From Apricaphanius iberus (taxonomy: Eukaryota; Chordata; Actinopteri; Cyprinodontiformes; Aphaniidae), in assembly GCA_028564705.1 (NCBI GenBank), contig JAPXFQ010002430.1, positions 1 through 64,000 of the forward strand: a stretch of 64,000 nucleotides of DNA. The letters are read 5' to 3'. Within the stretch, counting starts at the first letter, position 1. Every line of letters begins with the position of its first letter. A program made the position numbers and the translations under genes. This document shows positions 37,501 to 56,439 of the stretch, piece after piece. The notes below the pieces were generated by a model. It was given only the letters and a program-made list of their open reading frames with translations, was not told the DNA's origin and searched no databases.

Positions 37501-40500
37501 TTATTATATTTAATGTATTTATTGTATTTATTATATTTAATGTATTTATTATATTTAATGTATTGTACTTAATGTATTTATTGTATTTATTATATTTAAG
37601 GTATTTATTATATTTAATGTATTATATTTCTCGTATTTATTGCTCAGTGGGAGGTCATGTTATGACCTCGTGTATTCCTTCATTGTTCCATGAATAGAAA
37701 CAGGATGTTTCCGGGTATCTCCCCTCTGGATGACGGCGCCCTGAGCGTTTGGTTGTCAGTCTTTGTCCCTCTGACTGTTCTGTCTCCGCTCCGTGTCCCA
37801 CAGACGGGGAGGACGGCCTTCATGTGTCTCCAGACGTTCCAGCGTTTTGTCTCCGACTCTCTCAAACGCAGCAGCTGGACTCCAGAAGAAGATGATCAGC
37901 TCAGAGAACTTGTTCAGAAGATGAGGATCGGGAACTTCATCCCTTACACACAGAGTAATGACATCACTGTGACATCACTGTGACATCAGTCCCCTCTCTC
38001 TGATGAGCTCTCTTCCCTGCTTCTAGTCAGTTACTTCATGGAGGGTCGGGATCAAGCTCAGCTCATCTACAGGTGGAACCAGGTTCTGGACCCCAGCCTG
38101 AAGAAAGGCCCGTGGACCAAAGAGGAGGACCAGGTATGGTTCTGTCCTAGAGACGCTGGTCCCGGAGACTCTTTAGACTCTGGTCTCTTTACCTGTCTCC
38201 TTCTTGGTCTCCTGCTTTGTCCACCTCTCTGTCTCTCAGCTCTTGCTGCAGGCTGTGGGTCGACACGGGGAGTGTTGGTGGAAGGTCCGCTTGGAAGTTC
38301 CTGGACGCACCGATGGAGCCTGCAGAGACAGGTGAGGCTCAGCAGAAGGACAGAGTGTCTGGTGTTAGTGCCTTAGTCAACATCTGTCCATCTGTTTGTC
38401 CTTCACCTCACCATCTGTCTTTCCACAGGTATCTAGACTGTCTGAAGAAGAGCGTAAAGAAAGGAGCATTTGACACGCATGAGGTGGAGCTGCTGAAGAA
38501 GCTGGTGGAGAAACATGGAGTTGGTGAGGTTCTGATGATGATGATGTTGATGCAACATCAGCTGACAGGTTCTGAACTGAGCATTGATGTTTTTTAGGTC
38601 GATGGGCAAAGATTGCTGCAGAAATCCCTCATCGCTTTGATGCTCAGTGTATGAGAGAGTGGAGGAAACTGGTCCGATGTCAAGATAAGGTACCGTCAGG
38701 GATATCTGCTGGATGTGATATCGCTAGGAATCACAAGTTGGTTAGGAATCTCTAGGGATCACCAGTTGGTCCATTAGGGATCATCAGTTGGTTAGGAACC
38801 ATTAGGGATCACCAGTTGGTTAGGAACCACTAGCAAAAACCATTTGGTCCATTATGGATCACCAGTTGGTTAGGAACCATTAGGCATCACCAGTTGGTCC
38901 ATTAGGGATCAACAGTTGGTTAGGAACCATTAGGGATCACCAGTTGGTCAGGAACCATTAGGAATCACCAGTTGGTTTGGAACCACTAGGGATCACCATT
39001 TGGTCCATTAGGGATCATCAGTTGGCCAGGAACCATTAGGGATCAACAGTTGGTTAGAACCGTTAAGGATCACCAGTTGGTTAGGAACCATTAAGGATCA
39101 CCAGTTGGTCAGGAACCATTAGGGATCACCAGTTGGTCAGGAACCACTAAGGATCACCAGTTGGTCAGGAACCATTAGGGATCACCAGTTGGTTAGGAAC
39201 CATTAGGAATCACCAGTTGGTTAGGAACCACTAGCAAAAACCATTTGGTCCATTATGGATCACCAGTTGGTTAGGAACCATTAGGCATCACCAGTTGGTC
39301 CATTAGGGATCAACACTTGGTTAGGAACCATTAGGGATAACCAGTTGGTCAGGAACCATTAGGGATCACTAGTTGGTTAGGAACCATTAGGGATCACCAG
39401 TTGGTTAGGAACCATTAGGGATCACCAGTTGGTCAGGAACCATTAGGGATCACCAGTTGGTTAGGAACCATTAGGAATCACCAGTTGGTTAGGAACCACT
39501 AGGGATCACCAGTTGGTCAGGAACCATTAGGGATCACTAGTTGGTTAGGAACCATTAGGGATCAACACTTGGTTAGGAACCATTAGGAATCACCAGTTGG
39601 TTAGGAACCATTAGGGATCACCAGTTGGTCAGGAACCATTAGGGATCACTAGTTGGTTAGGAACCATTAGGGATCACCAGTTGGTGAGGAACCATTAGGG
39701 ATCACCAGTTGGTTAGGAACCATTAGGGATCACCAGTTGGTCAGGAACCATTAGGGATCACCAGTTGGTTAGGAACCATTAGGAATCACCAGTTGGTTAG
39801 GAACCACTAGCAAAAACCATTTGGTCCATTATGGATCACCAGTTGGTTAGGAACCATTAGGCATCACCAGTTGGTCCATTAGGGATCAACGGTTGGTTAG
39901 GAACCATTAGGGATCACCAGTTGGTCAGGAACCATTAGGAATCACCAGTTGGTTTGGAACCACTAGGGATCACCATTTGGTCCATTAGGGATCATCAGTT
40001 GGCCAGGAACCATTAGGGATCAACAGTTGGTTAGAACCGTTAAGGATCACCAGTTGGTTAGGAACCATTAAGGATCACCAGTTGGTCAGGAACCATTAGG
40101 GATCACCAGTTGATCAGGAACCACTAAGGATCACCAGTTGGTCAGGAACCATTAGGGATCACCAGTTGGTTAGGAACCATTAGGAATCACCAGTTGGTTA
40201 GGAACCACTAGCAAAAACCATTTGGTCCATTATGGATCACCAGTTGGTTAGGAACCATTAGGCATCACCAGTTGGTCCATTAGGGATCAACACTTGGTTA
40301 GGACCATTAGGATAACCAGTTGGTCAGGAACCATTAGGGATCACTAGTTGGTTAGGAACCATTAGGGATCACCAGTTGTTAGGAACCATTAGGGATCACC
40401 AATTTGGTTAGGAACCATTAGGGATCACCAGTTGGTCAGGAACCATTAGGGATCACCAGTTGGTTAGGAACCATTAGGAATCACCAGTTGGTAGGAACCA

Positions 40501-43500
40501 CTAAGCAAAAACCATTTGGTCCATTAGGGATCACCAGTTGGTCAGGAACCATTAGGCATCACCAGTTGGTCTGAACCACTAGGGATCACCAGTTGGTTAG
40601 GAACCACTAGGAATCACCAGTTGGTCAGGAACCACTATCGATCACAAGTTGGTTAGAAACTATTAGGGATCACCAGTTGGTCAGGAACCATTAAGGATCA
40701 CCAGTTGGTCAGGAACCATTAGGGATTACCAGTTGGTTAGGAACCATTAAGGATCACCAGTTGGTCAGGAACCATTAGGGATCACCAGTTGGTCAGGAAC
40801 CATTAGGCATCACCAGTTGGTCTGGAACCACTAGGGATCACCAGTTGGTTAGGAACCACTAGGAATCACCAGTTGGTCAGGAACCAATATCGATCACAAG
40901 TTGGTTAGAAACTATTAGGGATCACCAGTTGGTCAGGAACCATTAAGGATCACCAGTTGGTCAGGAACCATTAGGGATTACCAGTTGGTTAGGAACCATT
41001 AAGGATCACCAGTTGGTCAGGAACCATTAGGGATCACCAGTTGGTCAGGAACCATTAGGCATCACCAGTTGGTCTGGAACCACTAGGGATCACCAGTTGG
41101 TTAGGAACCACTAGGAATCACCAGTTGGTCAGGAACCAATATCGATCACAAGTTGGTTAGAAACTATTAGGGATCACCAGTTGGTCAGGAACCATTAAGG
41201 ATCACCAGTTGGTCAGGAACCATTAGGGATTACCAGTTGGTCAGGAACCACTAGGGATCACCAGTTGGTTAGTAACCACTAAGGATCATCAATTAGTCAG
41301 GAATCACTAGCAATCACCAGCTGGTCAGGAACCATTAGGCATCAACAGTTGGTCAGGAACCATTAGGCATCGGCAGTTTGTTAGGAAACATTAGGGAGCA
41401 CCAGTTGGTCAGGAACCACTAGGAATCACCAGTTGATTAGGAACCACTAGGAATCACCAGTTGGTCAGGAACCATTAAGGATCACCAGTTGGTCAGGAAC
41501 CACTAGGGATCAAAAATTAGTCACGAATCACTAGCAATCACCAGTTGGTTAGGAACTATTAGGGATCACCAGTTGGTCAGGAACCATTAGGGATTACCAG
41601 TTGGTCAGGAACCACTTGGGATCGCCAGTTGGTTAGTAACCACTAAGGATCACCAATTAGTCAGGAATCACTAGCAATCACCAGCCGCTCTGGAACCACT
41701 AGTAATCACCAGTTGGTTAGGAACCACTAGGGATTACCAGTTCGTCAGGAACGATTAGGCATCAACAGTTGGTCAGGAACCATTAGGCATCACCAGTTTG
41801 TTAGGAAACATTAGGGAGCACCAGTTGGTCAGGAACCACTAGGAATCACCAGTTGATTAGGAACCACTAGGAATCACCAGTTGGTCAGGAACCATTAAGG
41901 ATCACCAGTTGGTCAGGAACCACTAGGGATCAAAAATTAGTCACGAATCACTAGCAATCACCAGTTGGTTAGGAACTATTAGGGATCACCAGTTGGTCAG
42001 GAACCATTAGGGATTACCAGTTGGTCAGGAACCACTTGGGATCGCCAGTTGGTTAGTAACCACTAAGGATCACCAATTAGTCATGAATCACTAGCAATCA
42101 CCAGCCACTCTGGAACCACTAGTAATCACCAGTTGGTTAGGATCCACTAGGGATTACCAGTTCGTCAGGAACGATTAGGCATCAACAGTTGGTCAGGAAC
42201 CATTAGGCATCACCAGTTTGTTAGGAAACATTAGGGATCACCAGTTGGTCAGGAACCATTAGGGATCATCAGTTGGGACAGGAACCACTAGGGATCACCA
42301 GTTGGTCAGGAACCATTAGGGATCATCAGTTGGGACAGGAACCACTAGGGATCACCAGTTGGTCAGGAACCATTAGGCATCACCAGTTGGTCAGGAACCA
42401 CTAGGGATCACCAGTTCGTCAGGAACCATTAGGCATCAACAGTTGGTCAGGAACCATTAGGGATCACCAGTTGGTCAGGAACCACTAGGAATCACCAGTT
42501 GGTTAGGAACCACTAGGAATCACCAGTTGGTCAGGAACCACTAGCAATCACAAGTTGGTTCGAAACTATTAGGGCTCACCAATTAGTCAGGAATCACTAG
42601 CAATCACCAGTTGGTCAGGGAACCATTAGGGATCACCAGTTGGTCAGGAACCACTAGGAATCACCAGTTGGTTAGGAACCACTAGGGATCACCAGTTGGT
42701 TAGGAACCACTAGGGATCACCAGTTGGTTAGGAACCACTAGGCATCAACAGTTGGTCAGGAACCATTAGGCATCACCAGTTTGTTAGGAAAGATTAGGGA
42801 TCACCAGTTGGTCAGGAACCACTAGGAATCACCAGTTGGTTAGGAACCACTAGCAATCACAAGTTGGTTAGAAACTATTAGGGATCACCAATCAGCCAGG
42901 AATCACTAACAATCACCAGTTGGTCAGGGAACCATTAGGGATCACCAGTTGGTCAGGAACCCTTAGGGATCACCAGTTGGTTAGGTACCACTACGGATCA
43001 CCAATTAGTCAGGAATCACTAGCAATCACCAGTTGGTTAGGAACTATTAGGGATTACCAGTTCATCAGGAACGATTAGGCATCAACAGTTGGTCAGGAAC
43101 CATTAGGCATCACCAGTTTGTTAGGAAACATTAGGGATCACCAGTTAGTCAGGAGCCATTAGGGATCATCAGTTGGGACAGGAACCACTAGGGATCACCA
43201 GTTGGTCAGGAACCATTAGGGATCATCAGTTGGGACAGGAACCACTAGGGATCACCAGTTGCTCAGGAACCATTAGGCATCACCAGTTGGTCAGGAACCA
43301 TTAGGCATCACCAGTTCGTTAGGAAACATTAGGGATCACCAGTTGGTCAGGAACCACTAGGAATCACCAGTTGGTCAGGAACCACTAGCAATCACAAGTT
43401 GGTTAGAAACTATTAGGGATCATTAATTAGCCAGGAATATCTAGCAATCACCAGTTGGTCAGGGAACCATTAGGGTCACCAGTTGGTTAGGTACCACCAC

Positions 43501-46500
43501 GGATCACCAGTTGGGACAAGAACCACTAAGGATCACCAGTTGGTAAGGAAGCATTAAGGATCACCAGTTGGTAAGGAAACATTAGGGATCACCAGTTGGT
43601 CAGGAACCACTAGGGATCACCAGTTGGTCAGGAACCATTAGGTATCACCAGTTGGTCAGGAACCACTAGGGATCACCAGTTGATTAGGAACCACTAGTAA
43701 TCACCAGTTGGTCAGGAACCACTAGGTATCACCAGTTGGTCAGGAACCATTAGGGATAACCAGTTGGTCAGGAATCATTAAGGATCACCAGTTTGTCAGG
43801 AATCATTAAGGATCACCAGTTGGTCAGGAACCATTAGGCATCACCAGTTGGTCAGGGACCATTAGGCATCGTCAGTTGGTCAGGAACCTCTAGGGATCAC
43901 CAGTTGGTCAGGAACCACTAGGGATCACCAGTTGGTCAGGAGCCATTAGGGATCATCAGTTGGGACAGGAACCACTAGGGATCACCAGTTGGTCAGGAAC
44001 CATTAGGGATCATCAGTTGGGACAGGAACCACTAGGGATCACCAGTTGGGACAGGAACCACTAGGGATCACCAGTTGGTCAGGAACCATTAGGCATCACC
44101 ACTTGGTCAGGAACCATTAGGCATCACCAGTTCGTTAGGAAACATTAGGGATCACCAGTTGGTCAGGAACCACTAGGAATCACCAGTTGGTCAGGAACCA
44201 CTAGCAATCACAAGTTGGTTAGAAACTATTAGGGATCATTAATTAGCCAGGAATCACTAGCAATCACCAGTTGGTCAGGGAACCCTTAGGGATCACCAGT
44301 TGGTTAGGTACCACTACGGATCACCAATTAGTCAGGAATCGCTAGCAATCACCAGTTGGTTAGGAACTATTAGGGATCACCAGTTGGTCAGGAACCATTA
44401 GGGATCACCAGTTGGGACAAGAACCACTAAGGATCACCAGTTGGTAAGGAAGCATTAAGGATCACCAGTTGGTCAGGAACCATTAGGTATCACCAGTTGG
44501 TCAGGAACCACTAGGGATCACCAGTTGATTAGGAACTACTAGTAATCACCAGTTGGTCAGGAACCACTAGGTATCACCAGTTGGTCAGGAACCATTAGGC
44601 ATCACCAGTTGGTCAGGAACCACTAGGGATCACCAGATGGTCAGGAACCATTAGGCATCACCAGTTGGTCAGGAACCATTAGGCATCACCAGTTGGTCAG
44701 GAACCATTAGGCATCACCAGTTGGTCAGGAACCACTAGGGATCACCAGATGGTCAGGAACCATTAGGCATCAACAGTTGGTCAGGAACCACTAGGCATCA
44801 CCATTTGGTCACGAACCATTAGGGATCACCAGTTGATCTAGTATCACTATAGGAATATAGTGATTCCTGTCCACTAGGGATCTCTAGTCTGTCAGGAACC
44901 ATTAGGCATCACAGGTTGGTCAGGAACCATTAGGCATCACCAGTTGGTCAGGAACCATTAGGCATCACCAGTTGGTCAGGAACCACTAGGGATCACCAGA
45001 TGGTCAGGAACCATTAGGCATCAACAGTTGGTCAGGAACCACTAGGCATCACCATTTGGTCACGAACCATTAGGGATCACCAGTTGATCTAGTATCACTA
45101 TAGGAATATAGTGATTCCTGTCCACTAGGGATCTCTAGTCTGTCAGGAACCATTAGGCATCACAGGTTGGTCAGGAACCATTAGGCATCACCAGTTGGTC
45201 AGGAACCACTAGGGATCACCAGTTTGTTAGGAAACATTAGGGATCACCAGTTGTTGAGGAACCACTAGGGATCACCAGTTGTTCAGGAACCACTAGGGAT
45301 CACCAGTTGGTCAGGAACCATTATGCATCGCCAGTTGGTCAGGAACCTCTAGGGATCACCAGTTTGTCAGGAATCATTAAGGATCACCAGTTCGTCAGGA
45401 ACCATTAGGCATTGCCAGTTGGTCAAGAACCACTAGGGATCACCAGTTGGTTAGGAACCACTAAGGATTACCAGTTGGTCAGGAACCATTTGGGATCACC
45501 AGTTGGTCAGGAACCACCAGGACCACCGTTTGGTCCTGTACCTGTTCTGACAGAACTTCCACCTTCTGCTGCTGAAGCTCTCTATTTATTTGACAGGACA
45601 GGAAAAGAGGAGTCAAGAAGACTGACAAGACAGGCGAAGGAGGAGCAGGAAGAAGGAAGACAAGTAGTCGAGCAGCTACAGTGAACATCAGGAGACGAAT
45701 CCTGAATATCATAAAAGAGGAGGAGGAGGAAGAGGAGGAGGAGTCTACTGAGGAGGAACAGGAGGAAGAAGTTTTGCAGTACATGGACAGTGATGAAGAC
45801 TGTAAGAAGAAGGTGGACAGGGGTGTTGAGAAGGAGAAGGCAGAGGAGAAGGAGGAGGAGTACGTCTTCCCCCCGATGGAGGAGTGGATTCCAGCTGAGG
45901 TGAAACAGACCTCCACCACCCTGAACTTTACGGTGGTGGAGCTCCCTCCCTCCTCTGACACTCCAGGTAGGGCCGTGGTCCGCTCCACCGTCCTGGGAAA
46001 GTCTGTGCCCTCCGTCATCATCGGACCTCCTCCCAGAGAGCTGCCCTGGGAGAAACGTCACGCCTCCTCCGCCATGCTGATGGCGTCCCGTGAAGCGCTG
46101 CGCCGCCACCTGAGTGCCATGAAGCAGCGAGTCAGCGCCTCCCCATGCAAGGGGAGGCGGCTGAGCTTCCAGCCCCGGGATCTGGACTACGAACTGCAGG
46201 ACGCAATCACGCCGTGGATTGGGAACCTGCTGATCCCTAAAACGGCAAGAAGGACGGCCTGCGATGAGCTGAGGGAGCGAGGGGAGAGGAGCGGGGTTCG
46301 CACCTCCTCCATCTTCCTACTGCTCCTCCAGGTCATGAACGTGGACACGCTGGGATGCCGAGAAATGATCGAGCAGAGGAAGAACCAGGTGGAACCCCAT
46401 GCCCCACCGACTACCAACACAAGGACAGGTCCGGACCGTCCCTCAGAACCCCCGAAGAAAGGGACAAAGCAGAGGAGAAAGCAGGAGGAGCTAGACCATC

Positions 46501-48826
46501 AACGCAGAACGATGCTGGAGCAGCTACAGGAGGCTCTGCAGGAGAAGCACCAGAAGAAGACTCAGGGTCAGCAGCTGGTCCTCCAGGGTCCTCCTCAGCG
46601 CCAGCAGCTCCTTTTCCAGGGTCCTCCTCAGCGCCAGCAGCTGGTCCTCCAGGGTCCTCCTCAGCGCCAGCAGCTCCTTCTCCAGGGTCCTCCTCAGCGC
46701 CAGCAGCTCCTTCTCCAGGGTTCTCCTCAGCGCCAGCAGCTGGTCCTCCAGGGTTCTCCTACAGGAGTCCCCCAAGGTTTTCCTCGGGGTCTCCTCCTTC
46801 CTGCTGCTACCTTCTTCGTTGCTCCTGTCAGATCTTCTGCTGCATTGGCGAACCCCCAACCAGTCTCCATCCCCTCCTCGGCGGTCAGCTCCAGTGTAAC
46901 CAGTACCCTCGCTCCTGCAGCGCCCCCTGCTGCTCCCCCGGCTCCCCCCGCCGAAGGTGAAGCAGAGCTGAGGGATGTGGGTGGGGCTAATGCAGGTGTG
47001 AAGCGGACAGGTGACTTTGAGGAAGGAGCGGTTCTTGACTCTGAGGTAAAGTTCTGCTGACAGAATGATTCTGGTGGTTTGTTTGCCAGGTGATTCCACC
47101 TGTGTTTCTGGACCAATCAGGAGTCAGCTGCTGCGGAGGTCTTCCTTCCACCTTCCTGATGTTTTAATTGGTTGTTCTTTCAGCCTGAAACCAGGACCAG
47201 TCACGCTGGGGGCGGGGCTCCTAACAGTGCTGGACTTAGCTCCTCCTCCTCCTGCACTGAACAGGCTCCGCCCACCTCCAAAGAAACCCCTGTCGGTCAA
47301 AGTGGGGGCAGAAAAAGGAGGCGGGTGGAGGAGGACGGTGTGGGGAGCGGCGAGATCCAGGAGAGGAAGAGGCATCGGAAGCCGACCCTGAAGATCAGGG
47401 AGTCCATGGAGGTCCAGGTGAGGGCGGAACTTCAGGCTGATGTAGTCGATGACCTCTGAGGAACCAGTTCTGGTCTGCCTCTGATTGGTTTGGACTTTAG
47501 TCTGATGCGCTTCTGGTTTTGTTCCCAGGCTAAAGAGAAGAAGAGAAGCTCCGCCTCCTCAAAGGGAAGCGCCATAGCTCAGGCTCCACCCACGGTTCAG
47601 ACCCCAGGTTTTCATCATTCCATGTGGGTCATGACGCCTTCTGGTCCCATTCCTTTGGTTCAGGCTCCGCCCCCAGCCCTGCAGGTGGGGCTCATAACCA
47701 AAGCCCCTCCCCTATCTGCTGTAGCCCCACCCACCCAGATAGATCCAGCTGTCGTCCAGTCACATGGGCCCATCCCGACCTCTGACCTTCCCCGTCCTAG
47801 GATATTCCTTCCCTATGGGGGTGCGGTCAAGGTGGACCCGATGCAGCCGCCTCCCCTCCGGAGAGTGGGCGTCCACTTTGACTCCGCCCTGATGTTCCTG
47901 GAGCCCCCAGAGGCGGTGCATGATTGGCTGAGTGGAAGGGGAGGTGTGGCCGTACCTGGAGTGAAGTCTGCCCTTCCCTACCTGCCGCCCTTCATCAGCA
48001 GTCTGAGCGCGCTCAGTTCCCTCCTGCAGGCCAAGACGTCTCTGACGGCGTCGTCTCTGCAGCTGTTGACGGGAACAAATGAATCACGCCCCCAAACCGG
48101 TCCTGGCTCCGCCCCCGACGAGCCGACACCGGCCGAGGAGACACCAGGTGAGACCTCTGACCCGCCTCTCTCCTAGATGCCCCGCCCACACAGCTCAGGT
48201 GTGTTGGTTTTCTGTGTGCAGAGCAGGAGCAGGAGCAGGTGAAGGTCGTCCGTCAGCTGGTGGCGGAGCGCTTCTCCACAAACCCCGCCTACCAGCTGCT
48301 GAAGGCCCGCTTCCTGTCCCTCTTCACTGTCCCCGCCTTCCTGGCCACCGTGCAGCCAATCACCAGAAAGAAGACACAGCGTCCGACCAATCAGGACGAC
48401 GACGACGAGGATGATGAGGAAGGGGAGGAGGAGGAAGAGGAAGAGTATCTGAAAAAAATCCTGGAGAGGGGAAAGAGGAGGAGAGAGGAGGTGGGTGGAG
48501 CTTCATTTCCTTAAACCGCCACCAGGGGGAGAGCAGGAGGTCTGCTGTGGTTCTGGACTGGTTCTGGATTCTAGACCAATTCTGGGTTTTGGATCGGTTC
48601 TGAACTGGTTCTGTAGCGGTTCTCCTCTGACCCACTCTTCTTTCTCCTGTAGAGATCTCTGCTGTTGCCTGGCGACTCGGCAGCTTCGGCCAATCACTTC
48701 TCAGGGATCTGCATCACTGATGAGCATGGCGCCAACCCGGACCCGGTTCCACAGAACCGAGAAAGTTCTGCAGACCAGAACCAGCCCATAGAAACTGGAC
48801 TGGACCAGACTGTTGGAGAACCATAG
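31506..48826 (+). CDS. SNAPC4: snRNA-activating protein complex subunit 4 (SNAP190), 20 coding exons, 1440 aa
   Basis: Exons: 31506-31617, 31689-31723, 31827-31952, 32030-32152, 32311-32448, 33204-33288, 33368-33449, 36742-36843, 36928-37000, 37073-37237, 37804-37954, 38027-38133, 38240-38331, 38429-38523, 38598-38689, 45597-47045, 47184-47417, 47529-48147, 48222-48490, 48653-48826; phases agree, total 4323 nt. SNAPC4 is the DNA-binding scaffold of SNAPc, which binds the proximal sequence element of snRNA promoters for Pol II and Pol III. N-terminus: LQLNLVYQQVVQETL and FLKPYFKDRLTG. Residues about 280-520 are one half and four full Myb repeats (DWQKISNIDFEG, WSSEEVQKL, WTPEEDDQL, GPWTKEEDQ, RWAKIAAEIPHR). 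Then come an acidic tract (RRRILNIIKEEEE), a conserved block ITPWIGNLLIPK...VMNVDTLGC, Pro-rich sequence, and NPAYQLLKARFLSLFTVPAFLAT near the C-terminus. Human is about 1469 aa. The exon 16 acceptor at 45597 is chosen because the nearer AG at 45553 leads to a stop. Confidence 0.95.
32449..33165 (+). repeat. (CA)n/CTAACA array with exact 134-bp higher-order period in SNAPC4 intron 5
   Basis: The array starts at the donor and ends about 40 bp before the acceptor at 33203. A composite unit recurs every 134 bp: the marker 'cacaccaacac' occurs with ccaa at 32497, 32631, 32765, 32899 and 33033. The copies look almost identical, which implies recent tandem duplication. The last about 100 bp is simpler CACTAACACA. 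Confidence 0.95.
33826..36731 (+). repeat. 20-bp minisatellite ending at a splice acceptor in SNAPC4 intron 7
   Basis: About 145 copies of TCCTGATGGTTCCGTTGGTA, very regular (three units per 60 bases), with two main variable sites: GGTA/GGTC and TTCCG/TTCTG. It abuts the acceptor GTGTCCCCCAG at 36741. Because 60 is divisible by 3, the antisense strand is open over 2 kb (TEPSGDQRNHQ repeats); this is not a gene. Intron sequence before it (33450-33825) is AT-rich. Confidence 0.97.
37300..37640 (+). repeat. AT-rich minisatellite (TTTATTATATTTAATGTA) in SNAPC4 intron 10
   Basis: Short 9/15/18-bp blocks of TTTATTGTA, TTTATTATA and TTTAATGTA are repeated for about 340 bp. The plus-strand frame reading LYLLYLMYLL is a periodicity artefact. 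Confidence 0.95.
38700..45530 (+). repeat. 6.8-kb 28-bp minisatellite filling SNAPC4 intron 15
   Basis: About 240 copies of a 28-bp unit (CAGGAACCATTAGGG then ATCACCAGTTGGT) run from just after the exon 15 donor to about 65 bp before the exon 16 acceptor. Higher-order duplications are visible: 'ctagcaaaaaccatttggtc' markers at 38831, 39232, 39808 and 40209 give a 977-bp repeat, a 420-bp repeat spans 41396/41816, and a 251-bp repeat spans 44835/45086 carrying a short palindrome. There are no stable long frames. Confidence 0.97.
46569..46766 (+). repeat. In-frame coding minisatellite in SNAPC4 exon 16 (QQLVLQGPPQR)
   Basis: About six copies of a 33-bp unit encode an 11-residue repeat, QQLVLQGPPQR with variants LLF, LLL and GSPQR, at residues about 851-916. 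It falls between the conserved VDTLGC block and the Pro-rich region, a segment that is poorly conserved in the family. Reading frame is kept throughout. Confidence 0.92.
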
Positions 48827-48979
48827 ACTGTTCTACTGGTTGATTGTTCCACATTTTTAAATGCTGTACAGGAACCCAGAGAAGTTCTGATGGGTCCAAG
48901 TTCCATGTCGTTAAAGTTCTGATGGGTTCCACTGGGTTGAAGCTCAGAAAATGTTTTTGCTTTTGGAAACTAATTTTCT

Positions 48980-49141
48980 AATAAAAATTCCTAATTAGTT
49001 TTATGGTGAATTACTGAATAGCTGATTATAAACTATGAATGATTTTAGAGTCATGTGACCTGGAGACGCACACAGCAGTAGAACTATGTTTAGAACCTGG
49101 TTCTGGTTCTTTGTGCATAAAGAACCATGATTCCTAATAAA
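48980..49141 (+). promoter_or_regulatory. SNAPC4 poly(A) signals
   Basis: Canonical AATAAA hexamers occur at 48980-48985 and 49136-49141, 154 and 310 bp after the stop codon. Either could end the transcript. Confidence 0.6.
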
Positions 49142-49673
49142 ACATAACGTTCCATAACGTATGGAAGAGTAGCTGCTGTTACTCAGCCAGCTTTAAGTCA
49201 ATCTATGGGATGAAGAGTTGGAAGCACTGCTGCCTACTGGTCCAGCACTGCTTCTTTCTGTTCTGATTGGTGGAAAAAAAAATTGTTCAATCACCATAGC
49301 AACGAGTGACTCAACATCTTGTGAGTCTTTGGACAGAAGCTTTTCCTCCCAGAATAAACTCCAGGTCGGTCAAAGGATTCATAAATTAAAGTTTCTGTTG
49401 TAAAATCAAACATTTTAATGGACTCCAAAAAGAGATTTTCATTTAATGTTTGTCACTGGATCGCCGTATCATAGCTGCTGATGTCATCATAGCTGCTGAT
49501 GTCATCAGGGTAACCTCCTTAAATCACCTGATCGATGGAGGAGACGCTTCGAACTTCCTCCTGCTCCTTGGCGCCTCCTTTCAGATGAGGTCATATTTGA
49601 GCGAGACGTTAATCAGCACCGCTGCTGTTGTTGCTATGGTTACACATCATTAAAGGTACAAAGCAGCAAACAT

Positions 49674-49679
49674 TTTATT
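49674..49679 (-). promoter_or_regulatory. PLPP7 poly(A) signal candidate
   Basis: TTTATT on the plus strand, i.e. AATAAA on the minus strand, lies 324 bp beyond the PLPP7 stop. With the SNAPC4 signals it leaves about 0.5 kb between the two convergent transcript ends. The rest of 49142-50002 shows nothing else recognisable. Confidence 0.5.
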
Positions 49680-50002
49680 TAGAAATACTAGTAAAAACCA
49701 GGAAGTCTGATCAGAGACGCTAACTGGTGTTAGGACATCAACAGCTTCCACCAGTCTGGTTTAAACCAGTTCCAACCAGTTTAGACTGAACTGGAGCAGA
49801 GTTTAGCAGGTACTGAACCAGACTGGTTTCTTTCATGGATTCACCAAACCAGTCATACTTCCTGTTTTTATGAGTTTAACACATCAGAACCATTTAGAAA
49901 AATCCGTTTTTACCAGTTACAGCCAGTCAGCCCAGCTGATCCCGATCTAAACCAGCAGAAAAACAACCAGTCTGTAACAGTCTCATTCCCATTTTAACCA
50001 GT

Positions 50003-56433
<6,431 letters not shown>

Positions 56434-56439
56434 GACGGA

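Noticed and set aside
45553..45596. Acceptor CTGTTCTGACAG at 45553 for SNAPC4 exon 16
   Set aside because: In phase 0 it reaches an in-frame TGA after about 23 codons. The next AG at 45596 keeps the frame open for 483 codons.
46355..47116. Alternative-frame and antisense ORFs over SNAPC4 exon 16
   Set aside because: Shadows of the GC-rich coding minisatellite. The main frame carries the conserved SNAPC4 blocks.
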